Assembly: GCA_026692725.1 (NCBI GenBank)
Contig: JAPMUG010000001.1
Location: 682,001 to 746,000 of the forward strand
Origin: Ecytonucleospora hepatopenaei
Lineage: Eukaryota; Microsporidia; Enterocytozoonidae
Direction: 5' to 3'
Length of the DNA stretch: 64,000 nt
Part shown: positions 52,347 through 61,423 of the stretch, piece by piece
How positions within the stretch are numbered: the first letter of the stretch is position 1
Layout of the letters: every line of letters begins with the position of its first letter
Notes under the pieces: generated by a model
What the model was told of the DNA's origin: nothing
Database searches by the model: none
Seen by the model: the letters and a program-made list of their open reading frames with translations, nothing else
Position numbers and translations under genes: made by a program

Positions 52347-53599
52347 TTAATCGTTTTTATCTTCAAATAATTTACGCTTAATTTTTGGTTCTTCAAAAAT
52401 CTCCTCGCTAGAAGAAGATGTTTCATTGCATTTAGATATATTGTTTTGCTGTGAAGTTTCATGTATTTTATCATGGGGATTCAACGGTGTTGAAAATTTA
52501 GACCTTTTTAGCTGATGTGCATTAAACGCACTTGGCGTGTCTATGATTTCATCATGTAAAAAATTAGAATCACTACTATCATTTAAAAATGTTTCATCTA
52601 CTGCGTCTGTTATATTACTATCAAACATTAAAAGACTACTTTGATTTTCAAGTACATTTAATGAACAACAAGAAACTTCATCTGTTTGTTCCAAATCAGA
52701 CCTAACCAGCTCTTCTATCTCTATAGTCAGATCTGACTTAGATCGCATATCAGAAAATCTGGAGAGAAGTGTATTGAGCAAAGAATTATTTGTTTCATTT
52801 GTACTTGAATCTTGCCTTATTGTTTTAAAAGAACTTTTTTTTGTTGTAATTATGTTTTTGTCAGATATAACACATTCTATTATTTCCCTGTTATTCTCAA
52901 TATTGCAATTAGCAACATGATTTTCAAAAACCTTATAATCTGTGTCGTTTGTTGCATAAAAAGAAAAAAACAAACAAACTTTTTGGTTTTTAATTTTGTA
53001 AATTGCTGATTGAAACTTTTTGTCATTTATATTAAAATTAAATGTGAAAAAAACAGTATCGTTACAATCGGGTAATAACTCACTATCTTTTAAAAAAGTC
53101 ATAAATTTTGTAGTGCAAAAAACAAAAAAATCTTCTACAAACAATTTTTCCATATTATTTATAAATATCTCCTTGCTAAACTTTTTAGCATCATTAGAAT
53201 CCAACCATAAACATGTTTCTAAAAAATTATTAAGTTTGTGGTTTTTAAGTTTGAAAATTGTGTTTTTTGGTATAATTTCTTTACCATTTAAAAAATTTAA
53301 TTCTTTGGTAAGTAATTCACAATTTTCGACAAAGTGGTTTGCGTTTACTAAACATTCTTCATTATAAACAATAGTGTATAAGTTACCACAAAGAGAACAT
53401 ATAATATTTGTTGATAGTTTGAGTTGTTTATATTCTTCTGATTTTCTTAAAAATACGCAATTATTAGAAATAAATGAATTTTTTTGATCAAAACAATCAG
53501 ATAAAGAATTATCGTCTAATAAACAATATGCATTAAAATCTGTCAGCACATTTAATTCTTGTAAACTATAGGTATTTATTATTTTATTAAATTCATCAT
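52347..53599 (-). CDS. hypothetical protein, ~415 aa; only ATG out of frame by one base
   Basis: A long frame is open from 53600 down to 52347 but has no ATG until deep inside (the first in-frame ATGs would remove over 130 residues). Two ATGs at 53597-53599 and 53594-53596 lie just upstream of it in another frame; they join it exactly if one more A were present in the A4 run (53582-53585 on the plus strand). The region just upstream has TTTGCCCTTC, a normal start element. I therefore list the gene from 53599 with an apparent single-base frameshift. The protein has a Cys pair (IICSLCGNL) and a Ser/Asn/Asp-rich C-terminus with a basic end (KIKRKLFEDKND). The function is unknown. Confidence 0.55.
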
Positions 53600-53763
53600 A
53601 CTAAATTTAACCTTAAAGTTTGAAGGGCAAAGTTTTAATTAAAAAATTTCATATTTCAAATGTTTTGTCTTTTTATGTATTAACATTAAAATATCATTTA
53701 TTATGTTTAAAGTTACGTATGTTTAATATAATTCTTAGTTCGTTAACTAAAATAAAAAGTTTA

Positions 53764-54600
53764 TTATTTAGAAAAATAAAAATGATTGGCAAAATCTGGT
53801 ACTGGACCTTCTTTTGCATCATTTTTCTTTAAAACCTCAAATGAATCTCCTTTTAAACTGCTTTTTAAGCAGATTTTATTGTCCCCGCCTTTTTTAACAA
53901 AATCTTCATAATTTTTAGATGCTTCTTTCACTATGTTTTTAGCAAATTCTGCATTTTGATACTCTCCATTTAACGCAAATGAATTTTCAGGTTTACCATC
54001 GGGTTTTTTATAATCTCTAAACCATGCAAATAAATTTTCTAAAAAACCAGGAAAATGTTTTTTAACATCACAAAGATCATTCACTTTATCAGCGATGCAA
54101 TCTTTAACATCGATTACAATTATTTTCCAATCTGCTTCACCGCCATCAAGCATAGCCAAACAACCAAGAACTTTTGCTTTGTACACTGAACCAACTTCTT
54201 TCGTGACATTACTAATATCAACACAATCCAACGGATCATTATCTCCTAGTGCATTACAAAATTTATCTAATATTTTAGGATCCTCAAATGTTCTTGGAAA
54301 AGCACCGTAATTCGCTGGATAGCCTTTGGTAGGGAAAATATTTTTTATAAATCTTACTTTGTCTTTTTTTACATCCTGCTTTATAGGATTAAATTCATCT
54401 TCTTTGCTAACCTCAAATTTAGCATTTTCAAACCTAGGAATTTCATTTATGCAATTGTATGTCCCATCCTCATTATGGGTGATTATGTCATGAAATGGGG
54501 AAATTATATTACCATCCTTTCTCGGATATACTCTGTAATCAGAAGTATATTTACTGCCTATTTCAATAACATCGTATTCTTTATTGTTAGTTGCTTCCAT
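53764..54600 (-). CDS. IPP1: inorganic pyrophosphatase (soluble)
   Basis: A 278-residue family I enzyme that hydrolyses PPi to phosphate and pulls biosynthetic reactions forward. The active-site signature GDNDPLDCVDI is intact with its metal-binding Asp residues. KVRFIKNIFPTKGYPANYGAFPRTFED, ALDGGEADWKIIVID-like LDGGEADWKIIVID, and FPGFLENLFAWFRDYKKPDGKPEN are all family blocks. The length is typical of eukaryotic enzymes. TTTTAGCCCTTATTTATTAAATG is the start region. Downstream, 163 bp separate it from the frame-disturbed gene. Confidence 0.97.
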   Translation of the reverse strand: MEATNNKEYDVIEIGSKYTSDYRVYPRKDGNIISPFHDIITHNEDGTYNCINEIPRFENAKFEVSKEDEFNPIKQDVKKDKVRFIKNIFPTKGYPANYGAFPRTFEDPKILDKFCNALGDNDPLDCVDISNVTKEVGSVYKAKVLGCLAMLDGGEADWKIIVIDVKDCIADKVNDLCDVKKHFPGFLENLFAWFRDYKKPDGKPENSFALNGEYQNAEFAKNIVKEASKNYEDFVKKGGDNKICLKSSLKGDSFEVLKKNDAKEGPVPDFANHFYFSK

Positions 54601-54871
54601 TTAATAAATAAGGGCTAAAATGTCAAAAATCTTTTGTGAATAAAGAATTTTATGTGATTTATTGTTTTGTTCATTCTTTTAAATAAGTGTGTTTTGTATA
54701 TAGAATGATTTTGTTTAGTATTTCTTACTTATTTTAACTGATCAATTTTTATAATAAGTAATTTTGTTTTAATTAATTTTTTGATATTTTAATCAGTGAA
54801 TGACATATAAATGTTTTGATAGCTTTATAAATTTATTTTAAAAATATTTGTATAAAATAAAATTAATGCCC

Positions 54872-55075
54872 ATGTGGTCTGAGTGGGAAGAATTGAACGA
54901 AACTTATAAATTAGGCAAACTATTTGTTGATAAAATACCTACTACAAAAGAGGCAAAGGATAAATTAAACGAATTAAGTCTTTACATTAACAGTTATGTT
55001 GTTACAATTTTAAAGAAACAAAACAAGGAAATTACAAAAGAAGCAATTGATAAAATTTTTAAAACATTAGAATAA
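54872..55075 (+). CDS. 67-aa protein, possible small histone-fold subunit
   Basis: The ATG at 54872 directly follows CCC, as in the mannosyltransferase gene; another in-frame ATG lies two codons up. The product is helical: LGKLFVDKI, then TKEAKDKLNELSLYINSYVVTILKKQNK, then a short ITKEAIDKIFKTLE helix ending the protein. A long central helix followed by a loop with I-T-K-E and a final helix is the pattern of histone-fold proteins of CENP-X/MHF2 or similar size. This is a structural resemblance only. It is isolated between two long spacers. Confidence 0.5.
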   Translation: MWSEWEELNETYKLGKLFVDKIPTTKEAKDKLNELSLYINSYVVTILKKQNKEITKEAIDKIFKTLE

Positions 55076-55543
55076 AATAAATAATTTTTTACACCATTAT
55101 TTTATAAAAAAGTGTTTGGTTTTTTATTTCGCCTTTTTAAAATATTTTTATTTTTTAAAATATTTTTGATTTTATTTAGGTAAATTACATAAATTGTCTC
55201 TTGTAAATACTGTAATATATATATATATAAATAAATTTATTTACTATTATTTTTTTACCACAGATTCTTAAACTCTATTGTCTGTCTAATATCATTCTAA
55301 TTGCCACAGATTCCTAAACTTTATATTTTCTAGTATCATTCTTCCTAACAGTATCTAAACCAAGCCCTTAGGAAATTACTGTAATAATAGTGTAAAAATA
55401 AAAAATATTATAAAATAACAAATTTTAAAATACAAAAACGTATTTTTAAAGAGAAATTTTTGTTTTTAACACTTTTTTATTAAATAAGCTAACGTTTTTG
55501 TTTTATTAGTAAATTGTTTTAAATAAAAATATTTTAAACCTTA
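55076..55543. other. 468-bp spacer with a TA microsatellite and an imperfect repeat
   Basis: No coding frame or RNA fold is recognisable. It holds a (TA) run at about 55213-55229, a two-copy imperfect repeat (see the separate entry), and AAACCTT just before the kinesin gene as its start element. Confidence 0.5.
55258..55347 (+). repeat. imperfect tandem repeat, two copies, period ~46 bp
   Basis: Copy 1 (55258-55303) opens with CCACAGATTCTTAAACTCTA and contains TAATATCATTCT. Copy 2 (55304-about 55347) opens with CCACAGATTCCTAAACTTTA and contains TAGTATCATTCT, with two bases fewer in between. Both copies are less AT-rich than the flanks. Confidence 0.6.
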
Positions 55544-56812
55544 ATGTATGAAAACTACTGTAAAGAACTAGAAAAAATTCTTAAAGAAATTAAATTAGAT
55601 GAAGCAGAGGAAAATACTATTAGCTTTGAGACTAAAACAATAGAAAAAAACAACGAAATTACAAATAAAATTTTAAAATTACAAAATGAAAATGCTCACT
55701 TGAAAAATGAGGTTAATGCACTTCAAGACTACATTAAAAATTATAAAATGGAATTTGAGATTAATACAAAGCATTTATATATTGAAATTGATAGAAGAAA
55801 GATTTATGAAAAAAAATTAAGAAACCAAATTTTAGATTTAAAAGGAAATTGTAAGGTTTACTGTCGTGTAAAACCCAATTTATGTGATACAAAAATAAAT
55901 GAAGAAACACATGGTAAAGGTGATGAAAACAAAGAATTTAAAATCGAAGAGGATAGTGTCATTTATATTGACAAAAAAAGTTTTGTTTTAGATAGGGTTT
56001 TTGGACCTACATCATCTCAGTCTATGGTTTTTGATGAATTAGAACTTTATGTTGAAAATGTGTTAGATGGATACAATTTGTGTATTTTTGCATATGGTCA
56101 GACAGGAAGTGGGAAAACACATACAATGGAAGGCAAAAAGGATGGAATGATTTATAAAAGTTTATGCAAAATAGAGAATGATCTTAAAAATAAAAAAGCA
56201 ATTTATACAGCAAAATTTATAGAAATATACAACGATGAGGGGATTGATCTTTTAAACCAAAATAAAATAAATATTAAACAAAATGGTGAAAATGTTAATA
56301 TTAATGGAATCAATGATTTTAGATCTGAAAATATATCAGAAATTTTTGATTTGGTTTATAAAATAAGCACACGAAGAAAATCAGCAGAAACCGCATCAAA
56401 TGCATTTTCAAGTCGTTCACATTTTATTTTTGTGTTAGATGTCGAAATTTTTTCAGAAATAGAAGTTAAGAAAGGAAGTCTTTGCATGATAGATCTAGCA
56501 GGTTCTGAACGTATTGCAAATAGTAAGGTCAAAAATGATAGACTTAAAGAAACACAGCATATAAACAAAAGTTTAAGTGCATTGGGCAATGTTTTTATGG
56601 CTATAAAGAAAAATAGTCCTTACAAACCATTTAGAGACAGTAAATTAACTCATCTAATGAAAGATTATCTGTCGGGAAATTCAAGAACGGTCATGTTGGT
56701 AACTATAGATCCAAACTCAGTTGAAGAAACCATATGCAGTCTTCGTTTTGCCACAAAAGTAAGCGAATGTGAAATTGGAAAGGCACAGAAAAACATAAAA
56801 TATCTTAAATAA
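55544..56812 (+). CDS. KAR3: kinesin-14 (Kar3-like), C-terminal motor
   Basis: The 422-residue protein has a short N-terminal coiled coil (~1-95), the kinesin-14 neck (YEKKLRNQILDLKGNCKVYCRVKPN) and a motor domain to the C-terminus. The motor has P-loop GQTGSGKTHTMEG at ~185-196, switch I SSRSHFIF, and switch II DLAGSERIANS followed by HINKSLSALGNVFMAI. The neck preceding the motor and the ELKGN-like L-K-G-N element identify the minus-end-directed kinesin-14 class, used for spindle poles and karyogamy. It is far shorter than yeast Kar3 (729 residues), mainly in the stalk. AAACCTTA precedes the ATG. Confidence 0.93.
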   Translation: MYENYCKELEKILKEIKLDEAEENTISFETKTIEKNNEITNKILKLQNENAHLKNEVNALQDYIKNYKMEFEINTKHLYIEIDRRKIYEKKLRNQILDLKGNCKVYCRVKPNLCDTKINEETHGKGDENKEFKIEEDSVIYIDKKSFVLDRVFGPTSSQSMVFDELELYVENVLDGYNLCIFAYGQTGSGKTHTMEGKKDGMIYKSLCKIENDLKNKKAIYTAKFIEIYNDEGIDLLNQNKINIKQNGENVNINGINDFRSENISEIFDLVYKISTRRKSAETASNAFSSRSHFIFVLDVEIFSEIEVKKGSLCMIDLAGSERIANSKVKNDRLKETQHINKSLSALGNVFMAIKKNSPYKPFRDSKLTHLMKDYLSGNSRTVMLVTIDPNSVEETICSLRFATKVSECEIGKAQKNIKYLK

Positions 56813-56817
56813 TTTAA

Positions 56818-57834
56818 TTAAAAGTCTTCTCCTCTAGAAACAACTGTTTTTCCTTTTTCAGTTAAATAAATTGTGTGTTCAAATTGAGCTACAAAAGAAT
56901 TATCAACATCGATTAAAGGTGGATATGGGTCTAAAAATTTACGTGCTGTCAATAATTGTACGCTTGTTTTTGAGTCTTTAATATAAAAATCTATATGTTT
57001 GTGACTAAATGGTAGTGTAACAAATTCCTTTTTGATAAGATCTAGTACATCCTGGTTTTTCTTATTGTAAATTTTATTTGTATTTTCCTTAGCAAGCATA
57101 AAATGTGAACATTCTCCACTTTCTTTAATTTCACCAATTCCAGTAGATCCAAATGTTTCCAAGGCTATAAAACCTTCTTTGATTCTACTATAATCACCAT
57201 TATTAATTGGTGGTATAGAAATACCAGCGTGTATTTTATATTGGGCAATTGAATGTCCATTTAAATTCCAGACAGGTTTAATCGGAACTAAATCACCTTT
57301 ATAATTTTCAGTTTCGTATGATTTATAAACCTCATTTATTTCTCTTCCTATTTCACAAACTGCTGCATCTATTCCAGCTGCTTTAATGCCAACTTCGGTT
57401 GCCTCTTTTGCGGCCTGTATTAATATTTTCTTTTTTTCATCAAAACACGCTGTAAAAGCACAGTCGATTATTCTTCCATTGCTGTGAGTCCCAAAATCAA
57501 CTTTTAAAACATCATTTTCTTTTAAAATAATATCATCATTCCATGGATTAAGACTAAAATGTGCTGCAACATTGTTAATGCTTATTCCACATGGAAAACC
57601 AATCCCATTGTTTTTTTCACCTTTCAACATTATACGTGTTGAATCTTCAACATATTGTATAATTTCTTTTAAACTACATCCAGGCCTAATCATTTTTTGA
57701 ATATTATATCGTATTCTTTTGTGAGCTTCTGCAGCACGAAGCGCATCATTTAAAACAGAATCCGGTGTTTTCTGAAAATTTTCTGGCTCTAAAAAGCAAA
57801 TTTCTAACATTTCCGTTTCATTTATTAAAAGCAT
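56818..57834 (-). CDS. MAP2: methionine aminopeptidase type 2
   Basis: This 338-residue cytosolic enzyme removes the initiator Met from nascent proteins. Type 2 is shown by the ~60-residue helical insert and by the metal ligands Asp113 (VDFGTH), Asp124 (IIDCAF), His194 (NGHSI), Glu226 (ALETFGST) and Glu ~323 (QFEHTI). His92 in NNVAAHFSLNP corresponds to the histidine that fumagillin alkylates in human MetAP2. Microsporidia are known to lack type 1, so this is probably the only such enzyme. The N-terminal Lys-rich extension of animal MetAP2 is missing. TTTTTACCCTTATTATG is the start element. It is convergent with the kinesin gene, 5 bp apart. Confidence 0.97.
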   Translation of the reverse strand: MLLINETEMLEICFLEPENFQKTPDSVLNDALRAAEAHKRIRYNIQKMIRPGCSLKEIIQYVEDSTRIMLKGEKNNGIGFPCGISINNVAAHFSLNPWNDDIILKENDVLKVDFGTHSNGRIIDCAFTACFDEKKKILIQAAKEATEVGIKAAGIDAAVCEIGREINEVYKSYETENYKGDLVPIKPVWNLNGHSIAQYKIHAGISIPPINNGDYSRIKEGFIALETFGSTGIGEIKESGECSHFMLAKENTNKIYNKKNQDVLDLIKKEFVTLPFSHKHIDFYIKDSKTSVQLLTARKFLDPYPPLIDVDNSFVAQFEHTIYLTEKGKTVVSRGEDF

Positions 57835-57865
57835 AATAAGGGTAAAAAACTAATACAAAAATAAT

Positions 57866-59173
57866 TCAAATAAATTTATTAACTATAAATTTTTGAGATG
57901 TTTGATCAAAAACACATTCATACGCTAATCCACCAATATTTCCCATGTTTATAAAATGACAGGCACATTCCATCATTTCAAAAGAATCAAAAATCGATGA
58001 AATTATATAAACATTAGGAATAATGTTCAAGGATAGATTGTTTTGAGAATACACAAATGATTGTGGAGGGAAAACAGGCAGTAAATTTTTTTGTAACAAT
58101 GTCTGTCTACAAATCATTCTGTTAAATACTTCAAAATCTTTTTTTGTTTGCATGTAATTTTGTGTTACATCAGTAAGAGAATATGCTGAAAGATCTTTTA
58201 AAATATCAAAGTTATTTATGACAACAGAGTGATCGTTTAACTCGATTATAGCAGGATTGCTTAAACAAATGACATCATTGTAATCTATTTCCCTCGCATT
58301 TTGTGGATAACAAGGGTCAAATTCTTTATCTTCTGTACTTGGAACCAAAAAAACCTTAACACTCATTTTTTTCTTAAACGTATTTTTGCATAAAACTATA
58401 AAATCAGAAAAATCTTGCCTTTTCTCTGTAAAAGGACCTAATAAAATAACAGCAGAAGCATCACACCTTGCATAATTTTCTATTAAAATTTCTGTAAATG
58501 GTCCTTTTGCAACTACAAAGGACAATGCTTTTTTCGATTTAATTGGATTAGAAACATGAGGTTTTATTGAAAATTCATTTGATTTAAAAACCAAATTATT
58601 ATGCACATTTCCTGTTATAATTTCTGAACCATACATTTCATTATCGTTCAAACTTGAATTGCTTGTATCAAAGTCTGAAAAATCAGTAGACTGTTTTTTA
58701 TTTTTAAAAAAATTGTGTAAAAATCCTCTAAAAGCAACAACCTGACCATTGAAAAACAAAAAATTTTTTAATTTGCTTATGTCAATTTTTATATATTTTT
58801 GCGAAAAATCACTGTTTTCAAGACAAATATTTTCTGAATTTATCTTTTCCCCCGTAATCGTTGTTAAAGATCCTATTATCCAAATTTCTGTATTTTTATG
58901 CACAGTTAAATTATCAAAAGAAGATATTTTGATGCTTTTTAAATATGAATTGTATAATAAATCAATTCTATTCTTTATAAACTTTTGTTTATCATATTTG
59001 TCTGCAAAGAAACTCTCGTATTCTTTATTATTGCAAACAACATAAGTTAATTTTTGTTTTTTAGTAAATTTGTTGTTTTTGTTTTGCAACTTTTTAAGAA
59101 TCATGTCTTGTCCTTTCTGTGGGTCATCATTATGAGAATTTTCTGTTTCTGCTTTTTTACGACCGCAATTCAT
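57866..59173 (-). CDS. POL12: DNA polymerase alpha subunit B (POLA2/Pol12)
   Basis: This 435-residue non-catalytic subunit of the primase-polymerase alpha complex has an OB fold at ~60-180 (EIWIIGSLTTITGEKI, VVAFRGFL). An inactive calcineurin-like phosphoesterase domain follows. ASAVILLGPFTEK matches the family L-L-G-P-F, VKVFLVPSTEDKEFDPCYPQ matches I-L-x-P-S-x-x-D-x-x-x-x-x-x-x-P-Q, and CLSNPAIIELNDHSVVINNFDIL, RQTLLQKNLLPVFPP and IPNVYIISS complete the pattern. The N-terminal helical domain of larger homologues is missing. TTCCCTATG is the start element, in a 31-bp divergent promoter with NAT10. Confidence 0.88.
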   Translation of the reverse strand: MNCGRKKAETENSHNDDPQKGQDMILKKLQNKNNKFTKKQKLTYVVCNNKEYESFFADKYDKQKFIKNRIDLLYNSYLKSIKISSFDNLTVHKNTEIWIIGSLTTITGEKINSENICLENSDFSQKYIKIDISKLKNFLFFNGQVVAFRGFLHNFFKNKKQSTDFSDFDTSNSSLNDNEMYGSEIITGNVHNNLVFKSNEFSIKPHVSNPIKSKKALSFVVAKGPFTEILIENYARCDASAVILLGPFTEKRQDFSDFIVLCKNTFKKKMSVKVFLVPSTEDKEFDPCYPQNAREIDYNDVICLSNPAIIELNDHSVVINNFDILKDLSAYSLTDVTQNYMQTKKDFEVFNRMICRQTLLQKNLLPVFPPQSFVYSQNNLSLNIIPNVYIISSIFDSFEMMECACHFINMGNIGGLAYECVFDQTSQKFIVNKFI

Positions 59174-59204
59174 AGGGAAGTAAAAAAAACAATTTTATCC
59201 TTAC
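59174..59204. promoter_or_regulatory. 31-bp divergent promoter between POLA2 and NAT10/KRE33
   Basis: CCC directly abuts the POLA2 ATG on the minus strand (ACTTCCCTATG), and TTTATCCTTAC abuts the KRE33 ATG on the plus strand, with a poly-A/T run between. Confidence 0.45.
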
Positions 59205-61220
59205 ATGGAATTTGAACATTTTTTTAAAAAAATAATACAGTATCATGAGAGAATGACTGTTTTTATTGAAAGAAAGGACCATTTAAATATGCTGTTGGTA
59301 CATATCAAAAAGCATTTGCTTAGCAAATTATGGGTTTCAGAAAAGTCTTTAAACAGAGATAAAAACACAACTTTTATAAATGAAAATTCTGCTTCAAAAA
59401 TTTTAGGACAAACATTTGGCTGTTTAGTTGTTGAAAATATGCATAACGTTACTGCAAATACCTTATTAATAGCCATTGGAACTATACGATTTGGCGGAAT
59501 AATTATATTTTTATGCGAAAAAGAACCAACTCCATTTAACAAAAATATAATCGATCAATTGCTTAAATTAAACAATACCATAGTCTTTGATAGTTTAGGC
59601 AAACCAATCATTCCAGAATTTAATTTTACTAAAAAAATTGAGTTTGATGCAAAAGACATGTTAAATAAAAAGGCAAATGATATTTGTAAATTTATTTTAT
59701 ATAAAAACAAGAAATTGAAAGTAGTTTGTTTAACAGGGCCAAGGGGCAGAGGAAAATCAACCTGTTTGTCGATTTGTATTTTGAATTTATTAAAAGAAGG
59801 GTTTAGTCGTATACTAATCGTAAGCGACAAAAAAGATCATTTTTTAACATTAAAAACTAAAATTGAGTCACAGCTTATAAAAGAAAACAAAAAATTGGAA
59901 AGTGACGCATATAAGATAGTTTTTAGCACGGATTTTACATTAAATTCTGCATACGATTTAGTGTTGGTTGAGGAAGCCGCCAATATCAATCCAGATATTT
60001 TAATAAGAATTTGTAGCCAGCGCAATATTATTTTAACATCAACATGCACAGGATATGAAGGAACCGGACAAATGTTTAAATTGGATTTTTTAAATAAAAT
60101 TAAAAGAAATAAAGAACATGATTTTCTAGAACAAGAATTATTAAAGCCAATTAGGTATAAAGAAAATGATTATGTTGAAAAATGGCTTAATGATGTTTGT
60201 TGCTTAAATTTATCTAAAGATATTGACATAAATGGTGTTGTTTTACATAAAAATGTTAATTTTGATGAAATTTTAATTGAAAAAATTGAAAAAAACAAAA
60301 TTACAACCAGCGACTTATATATAATAGTTAATTTATTTCAAAAGACTCATTATAAAAACAATCCTAATGATCTACAGCTTTTAATAAATAGTTCTGAGCA
60401 TGAAATATATGTCTTGAAATATAAAAATATTTTAATTGGAGCAGTACAGATTGCAATCGAAAAAAAGATACAAAATACATCTGGAAGTCAAGAAGGAAAT
60501 TTAGTTAGCTGGATGTTTTTTAATAAATATAAAAAAGATTATTTATTAAAGACTAAAGGTTTGCGTATAGTTAGAATATGCATACATGAAAATTATCAGT
60601 GTATGGGAATAGGCTCTTTTTTCATAAAATTTTTAGAAAAAAATGTTTCATTTGATTGGATTGGGGTGTCATTTGGTATGTCTTATAGCTTGCTTAATTT
60701 CTGGTTTAAAAACAATTTTTTTATTTTGGCGGTAAATCAACACAAAAGCAAAAGCACAGGAAAAAACAATGTTTTGTGTATTAAACATAAAATAGAAAAT
60801 GATGAATTTTTAAAATATTTTAAATTGACAACAGAAAATATCATGGGAAATTTGAAAGGCGCCTTTGATTATTTGGACTCTGAAACGATTTGTTTGATAA
60901 GCAAAAGATTTATAGATTTGTGTGCTAATAAAACTGAACCATATGTTTATTTAGAAGAGAAAACTCTCTTAAATGATTTTTTGTGTGATAAACTTGTGGT
61001 CGAGGATGTGAACCATTTGTTTAACAATGCCTTGATTTTTGTGTTGTCACGCACAAATTCCATAACTTGGCTTTGTAAGGCAATTATGTGCGAATATGTT
61101 TTTAAACAAGAATCGTTTAAAAACATATGTAAAAAATATAAAAACCTTTCAGATTCAGATATTTTAGTTTTTACTAAAAACTTTGTTAAGGAATATTTAA
61201 GGTTAAAGTATGTCATATAA
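59205..61220 (+). CDS. KRE33: rRNA/tRNA cytidine acetyltransferase NAT10/Kre33
   Basis: A 671-residue ATP-dependent RNA acetyltransferase that makes N4-acetylcytidine in 18S rRNA and acts in 90S pre-ribosomes. The helicase-like module has Walker A GPRGRGKST from residue 178 and a DEAD-like strand LVLVEEAANI. The GNAT module has LRIVRICIHENYQCMGIGSFFIKFL (acetyl-CoA loop Q-x-x-G-x-G) and WIGVSFGMSYSLLNFWFKN. The N-terminal DUF1726-like part and the C-terminal tRNA-binding helices are shortened; other eukaryotes have over 1000 residues. It lies in the same window as NIP7, REI1-like and UTP10-like ribosome factors. Confidence 0.93.
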   Translation: MEFEHFFKKIIQYHERMTVFIERKDHLNMLLVHIKKHLLSKLWVSEKSLNRDKNTTFINENSASKILGQTFGCLVVENMHNVTANTLLIAIGTIRFGGIIIFLCEKEPTPFNKNIIDQLLKLNNTIVFDSLGKPIIPEFNFTKKIEFDAKDMLNKKANDICKFILYKNKKLKVVCLTGPRGRGKSTCLSICILNLLKEGFSRILIVSDKKDHFLTLKTKIESQLIKENKKLESDAYKIVFSTDFTLNSAYDLVLVEEAANINPDILIRICSQRNIILTSTCTGYEGTGQMFKLDFLNKIKRNKEHDFLEQELLKPIRYKENDYVEKWLNDVCCLNLSKDIDINGVVLHKNVNFDEILIEKIEKNKITTSDLYIIVNLFQKTHYKNNPNDLQLLINSSEHEIYVLKYKNILIGAVQIAIEKKIQNTSGSQEGNLVSWMFFNKYKKDYLLKTKGLRIVRICIHENYQCMGIGSFFIKFLEKNVSFDWIGVSFGMSYSLLNFWFKNNFFILAVNQHKSKSTGKNNVLCIKHKIENDEFLKYFKLTTENIMGNLKGAFDYLDSETICLISKRFIDLCANKTEPYVYLEEKTLLNDFLCDKLVVEDVNHLFNNALIFVLSRTNSITWLCKAIMCEYVFKQESFKNICKKYKNLSDSDILVFTKNFVKEYLRLKYVI

Positions 61221-61423
61221 AGCAAATAAATATTTTATATGCTATTTTAGATTTTAAATGTTTAGTTTATATTTTAGAATTTTAATCTCTAAAAAACATT
61301 TTAAATCATTAAATTTTATCTTTCTATAGTCTAAATTAAGTTATTTATTTGATGTTTTTATTTATTGAAAAAAGAAAACATATAAAATTATATTTTATAA
61401 AATAACCCTTGAAATACATATTG

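Noticed and set aside
53600..53640. Hidden intron at the 5' end of the 52347-53599 gene
   Set aside because: A TTTAG acceptor-like string is present, but no GTAAGT-type donor lies upstream at a plausible distance; a one-base frameshift explains the data more simply. It is not fully excluded.
53620..53832. 70-codon plus-strand frame between the frame-disturbed gene and pyrophosphatase
   Set aside because: It begins with TTG, runs into the pyrophosphatase gene on the other strand and has a low-complexity hydrophobic composition.
55213..55229. (TA)n run
   Set aside because: Ordinary microsatellite in an AT-rich spacer.
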